From contig JAOANR010000006.1 of the NCBI GenBank assembly GCA_030278955.1, positions 53,720,915 to 53,784,914 on the forward strand: 64,000 nt of DNA. Direction: 5' to 3'. This document shows positions 10,938-21,741 of this stretch, piece by piece. The number at the start of each line of letters is the position of its first letter. Positions within the stretch are counted from its first letter, which is position 1. The notes beneath the pieces are model-generated. The model did no database searches, was not told the origin of the DNA, and saw only the letters and a program-made list of their open reading frames with translations. The stretch comes from Hygrophila difformis. Taxonomy: Eukaryota; Streptophyta; Magnoliopsida; Lamiales; Acanthaceae. A program made the position numbers and the translations under genes.

Positions 10938-11235
10938 CTCTTCATCTATGTCGGCCGAGAGAGGAGAGAAAATTGGAACCCTAATTCATGGTGTTGTTGG
11001 CGTGCACAGCGTCTGGGGGTTTGGGATCCGATTTGAGGCAAAAGTCAAGAAACTTGAGATGTTGGATTTTAGAATTGATGAGGCGACCGTTGAGAATTTT
11101 GGGTGAGGTATCGCGGGAATGAGAAGGGAGAAAGAAGAAGAGGCTTGCGTAAGGGGAAAAAAGAAGGAAAACTAGCGTAAGGAAAAAAAGAGGGCAAAAT
11201 AGAATTTTCAAAGTTTTGAGTTCAAATCTGTTCAG

Positions 11236-11412
11236 CATTGGCGTATATTAACGCCATTCTGAGACCCTTAGCGTCGTTTCCCTTAATGACGCCATACCTG
11301 ATAAATTTAATTGCTTCAGTTCTAGCGTCAAATGACACTAGAATGCTTTTTCTGGCGTAGTTATTCCTATCTACGCTAGCTCTGCCCACTCAGAATATTT
11401 CTCAACTTTCCA
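11236..11412 (-). mobile_element. start of the 3' LTR of the Athila-like element
   Basis: On the minus strand, TGGAAAGTTGAG begins at 11412 after a T/G-rich tract (plus-strand cccc plus ten A). It is followed by about 170 bp aligning with the start of the 5' LTR (from 18974), including the shared order GCGT box, ctacgcc, ctagtgtc/gacgctag pair and agaactgaag. Similarity stops near 11236; the rest of the 3' LTR is missing or replaced by the unrelated unit to its left. Confidence 0.5.
11240..11395. repeat. CTAGCGTC / CTACGCC palindromic motif cluster in the Athila-like 3' LTR
   Basis: At least eight half sites related to GACGCTAG, CTAGCGTC, GGCGTAG and CTACGCC occur in 155 bp, for example tagcgtcaaatgacactaga near 11322. 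The 5' LTR has the corresponding cluster at 18785-18952. This is the third LTR type in the window with its own amplified short inverted motif. Confidence 0.65.
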
Positions 11413-11778
11413 CCCCAAAAAAAAAATGTTTAGAGGCGTGAGGTTAGATATCAATGAAAAATAAAAAATCCCTTCACACACATCTAAATCCTCCTAACCA
11501 AAGGCAAATTATCTTGCTCATCACAACACAATTCATAAGACATACCTCAAGTCGATCCCCAACTTACCAATCCTCATACTTGCTCCTTGCTTAATCTGCC
11601 ATATTTTCTGGTTTTCCTCACAAAACAATCCAAGAATCATTCTCCTGCTTGACGACCAGCTACAACCTATAAAAACAACAAAACAGAAAATCAAAACAAA
11701 GAAAAATAAAGAAACAAAATTATTTACAAAAATAACAGTGCAAAGTTTCTCCAAAACAATGATCCCATCCATGCGGCT
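11413..11778 (-). other. non-coding tail between Athila-like pol and its 3' LTR
   Basis: No reading frame is kept here. The stretch runs from the integrase C-terminal stop to the T/G-rich tract before the LTR and is A/T-rich with short A runs. No envelope-like ORF is present, so this copy lacks the third gene found in some Athila elements. Confidence 0.5.
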
Positions 11779-14033
11779 TCAATCAATAGCCGGCCTCATC
11801 ACCACTTGCTCAATTTCCTTGGGCTCATCACCAAAATAATGTTTTATCCGCTGTCCATTAACGGTAAATTCTCTTCCATCATCTGCTTGTAGAACCACTG
11901 CTCCCGAATCCAACACTTGTGAAATTAGAAACGGTCCAGACCACTTGGTTCTTAATTTCCCTGGAAAGACCTTGAAACGAGAGTTAAATAGAAGACTTTC
12001 TGTCCAGGTTCAAAACTTCTGGATTTGATTTTCTTATCATGATATTTCTTGGTTTTCTCCTTATAAATTTTGGCATTTTCATATGCTTGAAGGCGAATTT
12101 CATCCAGTTCATTCAAATCAATTTTCCTCTTTTCTTGAGCATCTTTAAAATCAAAATTCAATTTTCTCAAAGCCCAATATGATTTATGCTCAAGTTCAAG
12201 AGGTAAATGACATGCCTTACCATATACCAATTTAAAAGGAGACATACCAATTGGAGTTTTGAAAGCTGTTCGGTAAGCCCATAAGGCTTCATCTAGCTTC
12301 ATGGCCCATTCTTGTCTTGACTTACCCACAATTGCTTCCAGAATTTTTTTCAACTCTCGATTTGAAACCTCCACCTGCCCATTCGCTTGAGGGTGATACG
12401 GTGTAGTAACCCTGTGATGAACATTAAATCTTGCAAACATTTGGTTAAGTGAACGGTTACAAAAATGAGAACCCCCATCAGAAATTATGGCTCGAGGAAC
12501 ACCAAAACGAGTGAATATATTCTTTTTCAAGAATCTAATCACTTGTTTGGAATCATTGGCAGCACATGCTTCTGCCTCGACCCATTTTGAAACGTACTCC
12601 ACAGCCACTAAAATATATTGCTTACCATTTGAAGGTGGGAAAGGTCCCATAAAGTCGATGCCCCAAAGATCAAATAATTCAACCTCAAGAATCCCTTTCA
12701 AAGGCATCTCATCTCTTCGGGAAATATTACCTGTATGTTGGCAAACATCGCAATGCGGCACAAATGCACGAGCATCTTTGTACACCGTAGGCCAGTAGAA
12801 GCCACATTCAAGTACCTTGTGCGCTGTCCTGTTTGGCCCAACATGTCCTCCACCTAAACCTTCATGGCAAGCCTTTAACACTCTCTGCACTTCATTATCT
12901 GGAATGCACCTTCGAATAACCTGATCTGCACACATTCTAAACAGAAAGGGCTCATCCCAAATAAAATATTTGACATCAGATTTAAATTTTTTCTTTTGGC
13001 TATTCCATTTCAAACGAGCAGGCATAATATCACAAGCCAAATAATTCACAATGTCTGCATACCATGAATCTGGATTTAATTCATCAATGACATACAATTT
13101 TTCATCGGGAAAATGATCAAGAATTTCAATCCCTTCTGCATCATCTGCTAATAATCTTGAAAGATGGTCCGCCACTGGGTTGTCTGCTCCATTTTTATCT
13201 TTGATCTCCAGATCGAATTCTTGTAGCAGCAAAACCCATCTAATCAACCTGGGCTTAGCATCTTTCTTAGAAAATAAATAACGTACAGTAGAATGATCAG
13301 TAAAAACCAAAGTTTTAAAACCAATCAAGTAAGCTCTGAACTTTTCACAAGCAAAAACAATGGATAATAATTCTTTTTCTGTCACAATGTAATTCCTTTG
13401 TGCTTGATTTAGAACTTGGCTCGCATAGTAAATCACATGAAGCTTCTTGTCCTTTCGCTGCCCCAATACAACCCCCACAGCATGATCGCTCACGTCACAC
13501 ATGACCTCAAATGGAAGATTCCAGTCAGGTGGTTGAATGATTGGGGCTGTAATTAGTGCTTCCTTTAACCTGTTAAAGACATCAACACATTCTTCATTAA
13601 AGTTGAAAACAACATCTTTACATAACAAACTAAATAAAGGAGAGGCTATTTTCGAAAAATCTTTAATGAAACGCCTATAAAAGCCTGCATGTCCCAAGAA
13701 ACTTCTCAAAGTCTTCACATCTTTTGGAGGTGGCAGCTTTTCAATAACTTCAACCTTTGCTCGATCAACTTGAATGCCCCCTTTTGAAATTTTATGGCCA
13801 AGTACAATACCCTCTGGCACCATAAAATGGCATTTCTCCCAATTGAGCACCAAGTTCGATTCTTCACATCTTTGCAACACCCTGTCCAAATTAGCCAAAC
13901 AATGATCAAAAGTGGATCCAAAAACAGAAAAGTCATCCATAAAAATTTCAATACATGACTCAATAAGATCAGAAAATATAGACATCATGCACCGCTGAAA
14001 TGTAGCGGGTGCATTACACAAACCGAATGGCAT
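11779..14033 (-). pseudogene. Athila-like pol: reverse transcriptase (palm), RNase H and integrase, frameshifted at the end
   Basis: From 14033 the frame starts at [16 protein letters not shown] and continues through the catalytic FMDDF box, RNase H (CDVSD, TEKELL, FTDHS) and integrase. The integrase has an HHCC finger (H, H, then CDVC) and the D, D, E residues in [14 protein letters not shown] and [12 protein letters not shown]. The 693-codon frame stops at 11952, but the family C-terminal core (KWSGPF, VNGQRIKHYFG) continues in another frame to a stop at 11779. This shows a single-base slip near 11990. The methionine at 14033 is internal to the reverse transcriptase, not a real start. Confidence 0.85.
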
Positions 14034-14320
14034 TCACCTATAGGCAAAAGTGCCACATGGACAAGTGAAAGTCGTCTTTTCTTGATCTTCAGGGGCTATG
14101 GGAATCTGGTTATATCCCGAGTAACCATCCAAGAAACAGTAGCACTCGTGTCCAGCAAGATGATCCAACATTTGATCAATAAATTGAAGAGGGAAATGAT
14201 ACTTCCTAGTCTTGTCATTCAACCGCCTGTAATCGATACAAACCCTCCATCCAGTGACCGTCCTTGTTGGCACAGCATCCCCTTCATCATTGTATACCAC
14301 AGTCATGCCTCCTTTTTTTC
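14034..14320 (-). pseudogene. Athila-like pol: reverse transcriptase fingers, between a frameshift and a nonsense codon
   Basis: This piece carries GWRVCIDYRRLND and FLDGYSGYNQIPIAPEDQEK, standard gypsy reverse transcriptase blocks. It ends in TGA at 14034-14036, exactly where the next piece resumes in the same frame with MPFGLC. It is offset by one frame from the protease-bearing segment upstream. The offset falls at a run of seven T (14313-14319), consistent with a homopolymer slip. The two lesions inactivate pol. Confidence 0.85.
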
Positions 14321-15999
14321 GGAACCACTTGCACAGGGCTGATCCATGGACTATCAGAGATTGGATATATGATCCCTGCATCTAGCAACTTAATCACCTC
14401 CTTTCTCACAGCTTCTTGAAGATGTGGATTCAACCTCCGTTGGGGCTGTCTAACAGGTTTGCAATTATCCTCCATGTAAATATGATGAGTACACAATGAA
14501 GGACTTAATCCCTTGATATCCGCAATGGTCCAACCTAAAGCTCTCACATGTCTCTTCAAAACATTAGTTAAGGCATTTAATTCACTATCATTTAATGAAG
14601 AATTTACAATCACATGGAGTGTTTGATTTTCACCCAGAAATGAGTACTTTAAGTGTGAAGGGAGTTGCTTCAATTCAAGCTCAGGTGCGTTTTCCACAGA
14701 AGGAACAAGCTTAGGAACCTCTCGCTGCTCAAGAAAAACATGTTCCAGCTTGCCTTTATACTTGTAGTCCTGAACTTGAATCGAATAAACTCCTTTCAAA
14801 TCTTCCTGTGCAACCTCCAATTGAACACATGAGTCATATGATGCATAGAACTCATTAGATATTACCTCCATTTCTTTATACACAACAGTGACCCGATTGC
14901 ATGCATACACATCATCACAACCTTTGTGCATTTGCATGGCCTTGTTCACATCAAAAGAAATCTGCTCATCTCCAACTTTGAGCGTGATTTTTCCATCATC
15001 CATATCCACCATGGCTCGACCTGTTTGAAGAAAAGGCCTGCCCAAAATTAATGGTGTATCTGGATCACTCTCCATATCAAGCACAACAAAATCCACTGGA
15101 AAGATGAAACTTTCGACTTGTACTGGAACATCTTCAATAATTCCCAATGGAATTCTCAATGAGTCATCTGCTAATTGAAGTTGCATCTGGGTTGGCTTGA
15201 CTACACCAATTTGTAGCTCTCTGAAAATAGACAATGTCATTAAATTTATACTTGAACCAAGATCACATAAAGCATGTTTGAATTCTTTGTTGCCAATAAT
15301 ACAAGGGATAGTATAACTCCCTGGATCACGCCTCTTTATGGGTATATTTTTCTGTAAAATAGCACTGCATTCTCCCGATAGAGTCACCCTTTCATCATCA
15401 TCCAATGATCTCTTCTTTGACAGAATCTCCTTCAAAAATTTAGCATAAGCCGGCATTTGAGTGATAGCATCAGTGAAAGGAATATCAATCCTTAATTTCT
15501 TCAGAATTTCCAGAAATTTTGCATAATTCTTATCCTCTTGCACTTGTTTCAGACGCTGTGGATATGGAACTCGTGGTTGATATACTTTCACATCATCCTT
15601 TTTATTCTCACCAGTTGAATTTTCGCCAACCTTTGTCTTCCCAGCTTGTTTCCTCTTTGTAACTGGTGCATCATCCTCCACTTCAATCTCTGAATTTCCA
15701 GCAACCCTATCTCCGTTAGTCTGTCCAGAGTCATCATTCCCCCCATCTTGTGCATCTTCCTCCTCATACTTAGCCTCATCCACAACATTCTCAAATTTAT
15801 CTTGATTAGGGTAAGGATCAGAGAGCTGCTTCTTGCTCCGAAGTGTCAATGCCTTGCAATGCTCCTTTGGATTAGGGTCGGGCATGCTTGGCAAGGTGCC
15901 CTGCTGTCTCTGAGAATTATCTCGAGCAATTTGACCAACCTGAACCTCTAAATTTTTCATCGAAGCCTGAAGTTGCTGGATGGTTTGTTGTTGAGCCAA
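14321..15999 (-). pseudogene. Athila-like gag C-terminal region and aspartic protease, joining into reverse transcriptase
   Basis: The open frame 15999-14287 has an Athila-type gag/pol linker (HCKALTLRSKKQL), then the protease active-site motif CDLGSSINLM near 15260 and VDFVVLDMESDPDTPLILGR downstream. It ends in the N-terminal reverse transcriptase motif ISDSPWISPVQVVPKK. The protein frame is lost at 14313-14319. Upstream of 15999 the same frame is open to 16231 as a glutamine/tyrosine/proline-rich linker, so the ATG at 15999 is probably not the authentic start. Confidence 0.85.
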
Positions 16000-17378
16000 A
16001 ACTAAATCCTTGAGGCTTGGCTCATCCGAATTCTTCCTTCCCTGTTGATTTTGTGGCTGGTATGACTGATTTTGAGGTTGATATGATTGATTTTGTGGTG
16101 GAACTGGTGGATATTGGGTATTTATAGGTGGTTGATGTTGGTAAGATATTTGTAGCCGGTTTTGATTGTAGTGAGGTTGATAGTTAGGTGGGTAGGGCTG
16201 GTTATTATTTTGATAATATTGATGAGGTTAATATGCTTGTTGTGAGTAAGGTGGTGGCTGTTGGTATGATGAGGATGAAGCATTGTTGTAGTTCCTAGGC
16301 TGGTTTCTCATAAAGTTCTCATCCTCCACTTGTGGCTCCACTCCTTCACATTGCATGGCTTCTTGAATTTTTCCTTCAAGCAAGTGGCATTTTTTAGTTT
16401 CATGAGATCCATGGCAGATCCCACAACGAGTTGGTGGAGTGGGGACAACCCTACTCTTCTTCAATGAAGTGACTTCCCTCATCAAGGCATCCAGCTTTGA
16501 TTCCATGGCCACCTCCTTGTCTACTTCAAACAATCCTCTTGTTTTTCCCCTGGCAGCCTTTTTCCCTGGAAACTTCTTCATATTTTTAATCTTTTTCTCT
16601 ACAATTTCCTTGGCTCGTGTAGGGCCAACTGACAAGAATGAGTCTCCCGCAGCAGCATCAAGTAAATTTCCATTGATCCGTAAGTCCATTGTAGAAGCAA
16701 TGGATTTGCTGCCATCCTTCAAAACCGTTAGAAATTAAAGAATTATACCTATCCCACGCATCCTGTAATGATTCATCTTCTTCTTGCACAAATTCCTTAA
16801 TACGCTCTTGCAATTCAAGCACTTTTGCTGGAGGAAAGAATCTGTCCAGGAACAACTTCAACATGTCATCCCATGTAGTGATCTCTCTTAATGCCAATGT
16901 GTTGTACCATGCCTTAGCTTTATCTCTCAAAGAAAATGGAAATAGGCGTAATTTGATGGCAATAAATGTGATCCACCGGGTCATTTGCTGGAGAACCATT
17001 GTATTGGTTCGATTGCACCATGGTTATCAATGCCGGTTGAATCTGGAAATGCTCAGCATTCACCGTTGGCCTTGCTGCTCTATTCAACCTTGGATTATTG
17101 CCTCCCTGCAAGTATTCCTCAATTGATCTCTCGGGTGGCACAGGGCCATTTTCATTGTGAGCTGGATCAAAATTATTTTCCTGCATCGTGCTAGCTTCAG
17201 TCTCAATAGGATCCTCTTCACTGACTAGGCTTCTTTCGTCATCCGATGATGAATTCACAAACACTTCAACTTGTTCAGGCCTTCTTCGCTTTCCAAGTCT
17301 CAGCAGCCTGAAGGTCCTTTCAATTTCAGGATCAAAATACAGCTCACTACCTCTTTCACTTCGCACTGCATTAAACAA
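16000..17378 (-). pseudogene. Athila-like gag, broken by two frameshifts and one stop
   Basis: From ATG 17378 the frame has an acidic N-terminal region, then matches the Athila gag N-domain. At about 16970 it shifts frame into LFPFSLRDKAKAWYNTL and LDRFFPPAKV, the conserved Retrotrans_gag core. A second shift near 16675 leads to LLDAAAGDSFLS. A zinc-knuckle-like CGICHGSHETKKCHL follows near 16410. A TAA at 16228-16230 interrupts an otherwise continuous frame. Gag packages the RNA in virus-like particles; this copy could not make it intact. Confidence 0.85.
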
Positions 17379-17480
17379 AGAGCAAAAGAATTAATAAACA
17401 CAAATAACCAAAATTATATACAAGAATATATATACAATTCAATCAAAATAAACTTTAAACAAACAAAGTTACATTTAAAT

Positions 17481-17498
17481 TCACCAGCAACGGCGCCA
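17481..17498 (-). other. primer-binding site of the Athila-like element, tRNA-Asp type
   Basis: On the minus strand TGGCGCCGTTGCTGGTGA follows the LTR end after agtttt. From memory the complement of the plant tRNA-Asp 3' end is TGGCGCCGTTGCCGGGGA, which differs at two positions. This primer is characteristic of Athila/Tat-type gypsy elements. Confidence 0.75.
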
Positions 17499-17504
17499 AA
17501 AACT

Positions 17505-18974
17505 TGATACGGAATTTTAGTTCTACGTATTTTAGTCGCAAGTATACGACATCGCATCAAGTAATAATCCAGTGAATAACCGAGTCGAACCACAGGGAAT
17601 TAAAGTATATTATTTCATACTTTGGTAACTTTGTGTAATTTAAAGTTCAATTAATTGAATGAGTTGAAAAATTAGTCGAGTAGACACGTCTAAATCCTAC
17701 AAAAAACAGAATTTAAATGAAAGAAGTAGTAATTGACAAAATTTAATTCTACTCTAACATATTAGCTAATTTATATGTTCATCTTATGTCCTAATTAATA
17801 AGAATCAAAATTTGGCTTGATTAAATTTCACTGTAAATTAATGTTGTGTTCTCCAACATCGAAACATTAACAAAATCCAAGAATTAATGAACTCTAAAAT
17901 CGCCTTCCGATTTTATTTAGAGCACAAATATTCCACTGACCTTGCCTCAAAAATTTAGGAGACTAAATTAAATATATTTCGCCAAAAATTCTTAATATTG
18001 TAAACTCATTATGTGATTTATGAATTTACAAAATTCAAATAGCTGGACATTAAGAATGTAGTAATAATTTCCAAGACATTCATGTATAGAAAATTCACTT
18101 GCTTTAGATTGTAAATCATCATTCATCCAACAATGCAATGTTTTATGGATTGTATTATTAATTAAATTACTCATCTTTTCCAGATTGAATAATTCAAATC
18201 AATTTATGAAACTGAAAATTTAGTCTTCCAACTTGAATTTCCAGAATTGAAATCGCAGGCAAGAAAAATTGAATTTGTTCCCCAGACTAGTATTAAAATT
18301 CTAAGTACTTTGTCATCTCTCGATTTATACAAAGTACTTCTATAATAATTCCCTGCTATTCAAAGAACAATGCATAAAATATGCAATAAATCATTCAAAC
18401 AAATTTAAAGAATCAAATAAATAATGTAGGAAATACTCCCTTCGATGATGTTTTATTCATACTTCAATGTGTCTCGCAAAATTGTTCTTGAGCACACCAA
18501 ATTCGCAGTAGAATCTTGAATACATGAATTCTGGAAACATACTACTTGATAATTATTACAGCCTATAAATTTATATCTACTAATCTAAGGAATTGGAAAC
18601 AACAATTACAAATGCCTAAGAAACCATGAAAATCTGAAAGTTGGAATGTAATTGGTTGTAGATTGATGATGTTCTGTATCTCTCCAACCCTCTGATGTAT
18701 ATCTCGTCTATTGCCCTTGAATTGCCTTTTAAAACCGACCAAAAGAACCACAGAAAACGGGCAAAGAAACTGATACAACGAACTTGGAACTGTCGGACCT
18801 AGTGTAAATCGACGCTAGACTGCAAAAGTTGGCGTAGTTGCTCTGCCTGACGCTAGCTTTAAAAATCAGAATTTTTGCTTCTTCAGTTCTGGCGTTAATT
18901 GACGCTAGGAAGCTCTTTTTGGCGTAGTTACTCACATCGACGCCAGCTGCTCCAGGCCTTGTAAAATTTCTCCA
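17505..18974 (-). mobile_element. 5' LTR of the Athila-like element
   Basis: On the minus strand it runs from TGGAGAAATTTTAC (18974) to the terminal ...CCGTATCA (17505), just before the primer-binding site. The end block (cttgcgactaaaatacgtag) is the typical tail of these LTRs. The length is about 1470 bp. The left partner at 11412 matches only in its first 170 bp. The start boundary is inferred from that alignment. Confidence 0.6.
18785..18952. repeat. CTAGCGTC / CTACGCC palindromic motif cluster in the Athila-like 5' LTR
   Basis: About nine half sites (gacgctag, ctagcgtc-like, ggcgtagt, ggcgtt, gacgccag) occur in inverted pairs such as tggcgttaattgacgctagg near 18891. The cluster lies near the start of the LTR, the promoter side when read on the minus strand. 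This parallels the placement of motif arrays in LTR1 and LTR2. Confidence 0.65.
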
Positions 18975-19300
18975 TTCAACTCAACCATCTTGCAATCCCA
19001 ATTTAATCCAAGCTCCTGCCAATCATAAAACCACACATAAATCCATTGAATCCTCATAGAAATCATCCCAACAACATACTCATGGCTTGAACGAATCACA
19101 TGAACCTGGCAGGCAGACTAAAAACAAGGAATTCAAAGCAAAAACAACCTATTCTAATATAATATCCTAAGAACATCACAACTAGCTAAAAACTAAGTAA
19201 AAACAAAGAAAATGGAAGAATTCAAGCATAAATTTGCATGAAATCCGGTGTAGATGAAGGCTAAAATATAGGTCCCATAGGGAGCTATCACCATCCACAT
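18975..19300. other. spacer without recognisable gene
   Basis: This AT-rich sequence lies between the Athila-like 5' LTR and the GC-rich minisatellite. I see no coding frame, terminal repeat or structured motif. Confidence 0.5.
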
Positions 19301-19309
19301 CGTCCAAGG

Positions 19310-19830
19310 CCGCCAACATCCACGAGCCGCCATCCTCTTTCGTGAATTGAGGGAACGCCGCCATCTCATTTGAGCACCCTGGGGCCGCCATCCACTTTGC
19401 CTAGGGCCGCCACCATTTCTGCTCCGGGTGCCGGCCGCCACCATCTCGTCTCAGACAACCAACCATTCACCTACGAGCCGCTATCCCTTCTGTCGCGTGC
19501 CGCCAATGGAGTTGCCGGGGGCCGCCGCCATCATCCCATGAAAGGGCCGCCATCCTCCTTTGAGCAGGGTGCCGCCACCTCCATTTTCAGGCCACCACCC
19601 TTCATCTTTTCCCGGGCCGCCAGCGTCTTATCCCAGGGCCGCCACCTCTCATCTCTTCCCGGGCCGCCATCACTTCACCCAAAGCTAGTTCCAAGCCGTC
19701 ACCAGTGTGCATCCGAGCCGCCATCAGGATCGCTTCCGGGCCGCCATTGGAGTCGCTCCCAGCCGCCATCCTCATCCTCCGGGGGCCGCCACTTGCTCGG
19801 GCGCCGTGTCTCTCGTCCAATCCATCGTGC
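19310..19830. repeat. GC-rich minisatellite with GGCCGCCAT core
   Basis: The core GCCGCCA(T/C)C recurs roughly every 20-40 bp (about 17-20 times) over 500 bp, with degenerate spacers such as 'tcatctcttcccgg'. Both strands show long accidental open frames because of the GC-rich phase (for example 19370-19891 on plus); these are proline/alanine/arginine-rich and not convincing genes. The base composition contrasts sharply with the AT-rich flanks. Confidence 0.65.
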
Positions 19831-20150
19831 TTCGGGGCTCCGCCGTACCTTGGAGCTCATCCGGTGCCTCGGGGCTCCGCCGCCGCTCTAGGGTTGCCAA
19901 CCGCCGTTGCGTCACTCCGGGCCACTATTTGAGCATCAGCCAGTGTGACGTCTTGAGTCAGGTCGCCATACGCAACCAGGCGGCATCCTCAGTCACCAAC
20001 TACTCGGCCTCCAAGGCCACTGTCAATAGTGTTCCAGGGCCACTATCCAAGGTTTTTACCACCCAAGATTATTGCATTGGCCATCACCCTTGGTTCGTCT
20101 TCCTCTTTATCATGTTTCAATTTCTCAAAACGAGTCCCATGTGTAGGTAG

Positions 20151-20390
20151 ACGCTTCTTATCTTGTTCCTCAAGGAACTTCTCCAAGCAGGCTGCTTTCT
20201 CGGCCAACTGGGCAATCAGAGGAATCCTGCATAATTAAACACTCTTTCAACTTTGGCAACATATGTAGACGCTTCTTATCTTGTTCCTCAAGGAACTTCT
20301 CCAAGCGGGCCGCTTTCTCGGCCAGCTGGGCAAGATCAGAGGAATCTTGCATAATTAAACGCTCTTTCAACTTTGGCAACATATTCGCCA
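20151..20390 (-). repeat. 118-bp tandem duplication inside the gag remnant
   Basis: acgcttcttatcttgttcct begins at 20151 and again at 20269, and the following roughly 118 bp match apart from a few substitutions. It duplicates the coding segment for the LEKFLEEQDKKR end of the gag core. Confidence 0.75.
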
Positions 20391-20879
20391 CTGCAATATT
20401 GGCTATCTCCCTATGAGGGACTGCCATAGTGCATCGGCCCTTAAGCCGCTGTAGTCTGTTAATAAAGGTGCTTGCCGCCTCATCGGCAAATTGCTTGGCA
20501 TTAGTAAGGTCTACGAGACTTACTTGTGTCAACGGTATGTAGAATCTGCCATGGAATGCTCGCTCCAGTTCGGCCCAATTTTGAATTGAATTAACCCGCA
20601 AGGATATATACCATGCATAGGCGGGTCCAGTGAGGGATTAACTGAATAGTCTCAATTTCAACCAATCGTCGGTAGCCGCTTCACCACACTGGGTGGTGAA
20701 TTTGCCCACATGCTCCACAGTGGACTTGCCATCATCCCCTGAGAATGTGGTGAACTCGGGCATCTTGAAGCCCTTTGGGTATGATTGCATGGTGTCTACC
20801 CAAGGGTAGGGTTTCCTGTATATAGGTTGCTCCATCGGCCTTAGTTGAGTTCCAAAATGTTGTTGCATTAGGTCTGCAA

Positions 20880-21115
20880 GCAACTCGGGCGATACCACAG
20901 GTGTCTGTGCAGGAGGCATGGCGATTGTGGGAGGTGTGGCAGGTGTCGAAGCCACTTCATTTGGTTGTGGCATCTGCCCCCTTGCGTTGGCGGCATCCAA
21001 CTAGGATTTGGTAGGGCGCCAGTACTGGCATGGCGGTTGTGGAAGATGTGGCTGGTGTCGAAGCCACTCCATATGGTTGTGGTGCCGCCTGCCTCCCTTG
21101 CATAGGCGGCATCCA
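20880..21115 (-). repeat. 116-bp duplication in the gag linker
   Basis: cggcatccaactagg occurs at 20991 and 21107, each preceded by a similar stretch coding for a proline/threonine-rich linker (gaagccact...atttggttgtgg and gaagccact...atatggttgtgg). The two copies differ by substitutions and small indels. Confidence 0.65.
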
Positions 21116-21736
21116 ACTAGGGTTTGATAGTGCCGGTACTGGTGAGTAGTTAGCCATATAAGGTGTGGTGAGAACGTTCGGCACAGGAGGTGCTGCTTGA
21201 CATGGTGGCATGCCAGATCCACTAGAGGCCGTTGGACAGGCGGGTGAAGCACTGGAGACCATCAAATATCCTGGTGATGCATAGATCGGCACTGGAGGTG
21301 TTGCATAACCAAAGTTCGGCATGCTAGGTGCCGCTGGAGTGAAGGAATAAGCCGTCTGATGTGAAAATGGGAACAGGCTGGCCAGGCTACTTCCGGACTC
21401 CGGGAGTGGCGGCTGGCCATATGCGGCTCCTCAAGCCCTCTGTTGGCCGCCTGCCGGCCGTGGGCATGGGAGACTGGGAGGCACATTCATGTCGTTTGCA
21501 GGAACAATTCCATCTTGCTGAGTACGCGAGGAACTGCAAATTCTATCTGCTTGGTCGGCCACGGCAAACCACAACACATCCACTAAGTGCTTTGTGAATA
21601 AATGTATGAATTCGGCCATCGATTCAGTCATCAATAGCCGCATCTGTTCAGAGAGGGTTGGGATCTGTTTTACTCCCTGTTGTGGTTGAGAGTTGCCCGC
21701 CGCATTATCGGTGTTCTCAGAGGGTGTTCTAACTGG

Positions 21737-21741
21737 TGTTT
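21737..21741 (+). repeat. left target-site duplication of LTR2 (TGTTT)
   Basis: TGTTT immediately precedes the TG of LTR2 and is repeated immediately after its terminal CA at 33998-34002. Confidence 0.75.

Larger units (their letters stand above)
20046..21736 (-). pseudogene. gag remnant of a minus-strand Ty3/gypsy element
   Basis: The minus strand reads a polyprotein fragment with a proline-rich linker and then a Retrotrans_gag core: YPKGFKMPEFTTFSGDD, KSTVEHVGKF, LKLRLFS, an in-frame TAA at 20638-20640, then SLTGPAYAWYISL, WAELERAFHGRFY and LEKFLEEQDKKR. The linker also has frameshifts between 20990 and 21490. It is truncated on both sides: on the left it meets the GC-rich minisatellite region, on the right the giant solo LTR. 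The 5' LTR and primer site of what is probably the same element lie at 34104-34716, beyond the inserted DNA. Confidence 0.8.

Noticed and set aside
19193..19932. Several long open frames in the 19.2-19.9 kb region
   Set aside because: They are produced by the GC-rich GGCCGCCAT repeat; the translations are low complexity and open on both strands.
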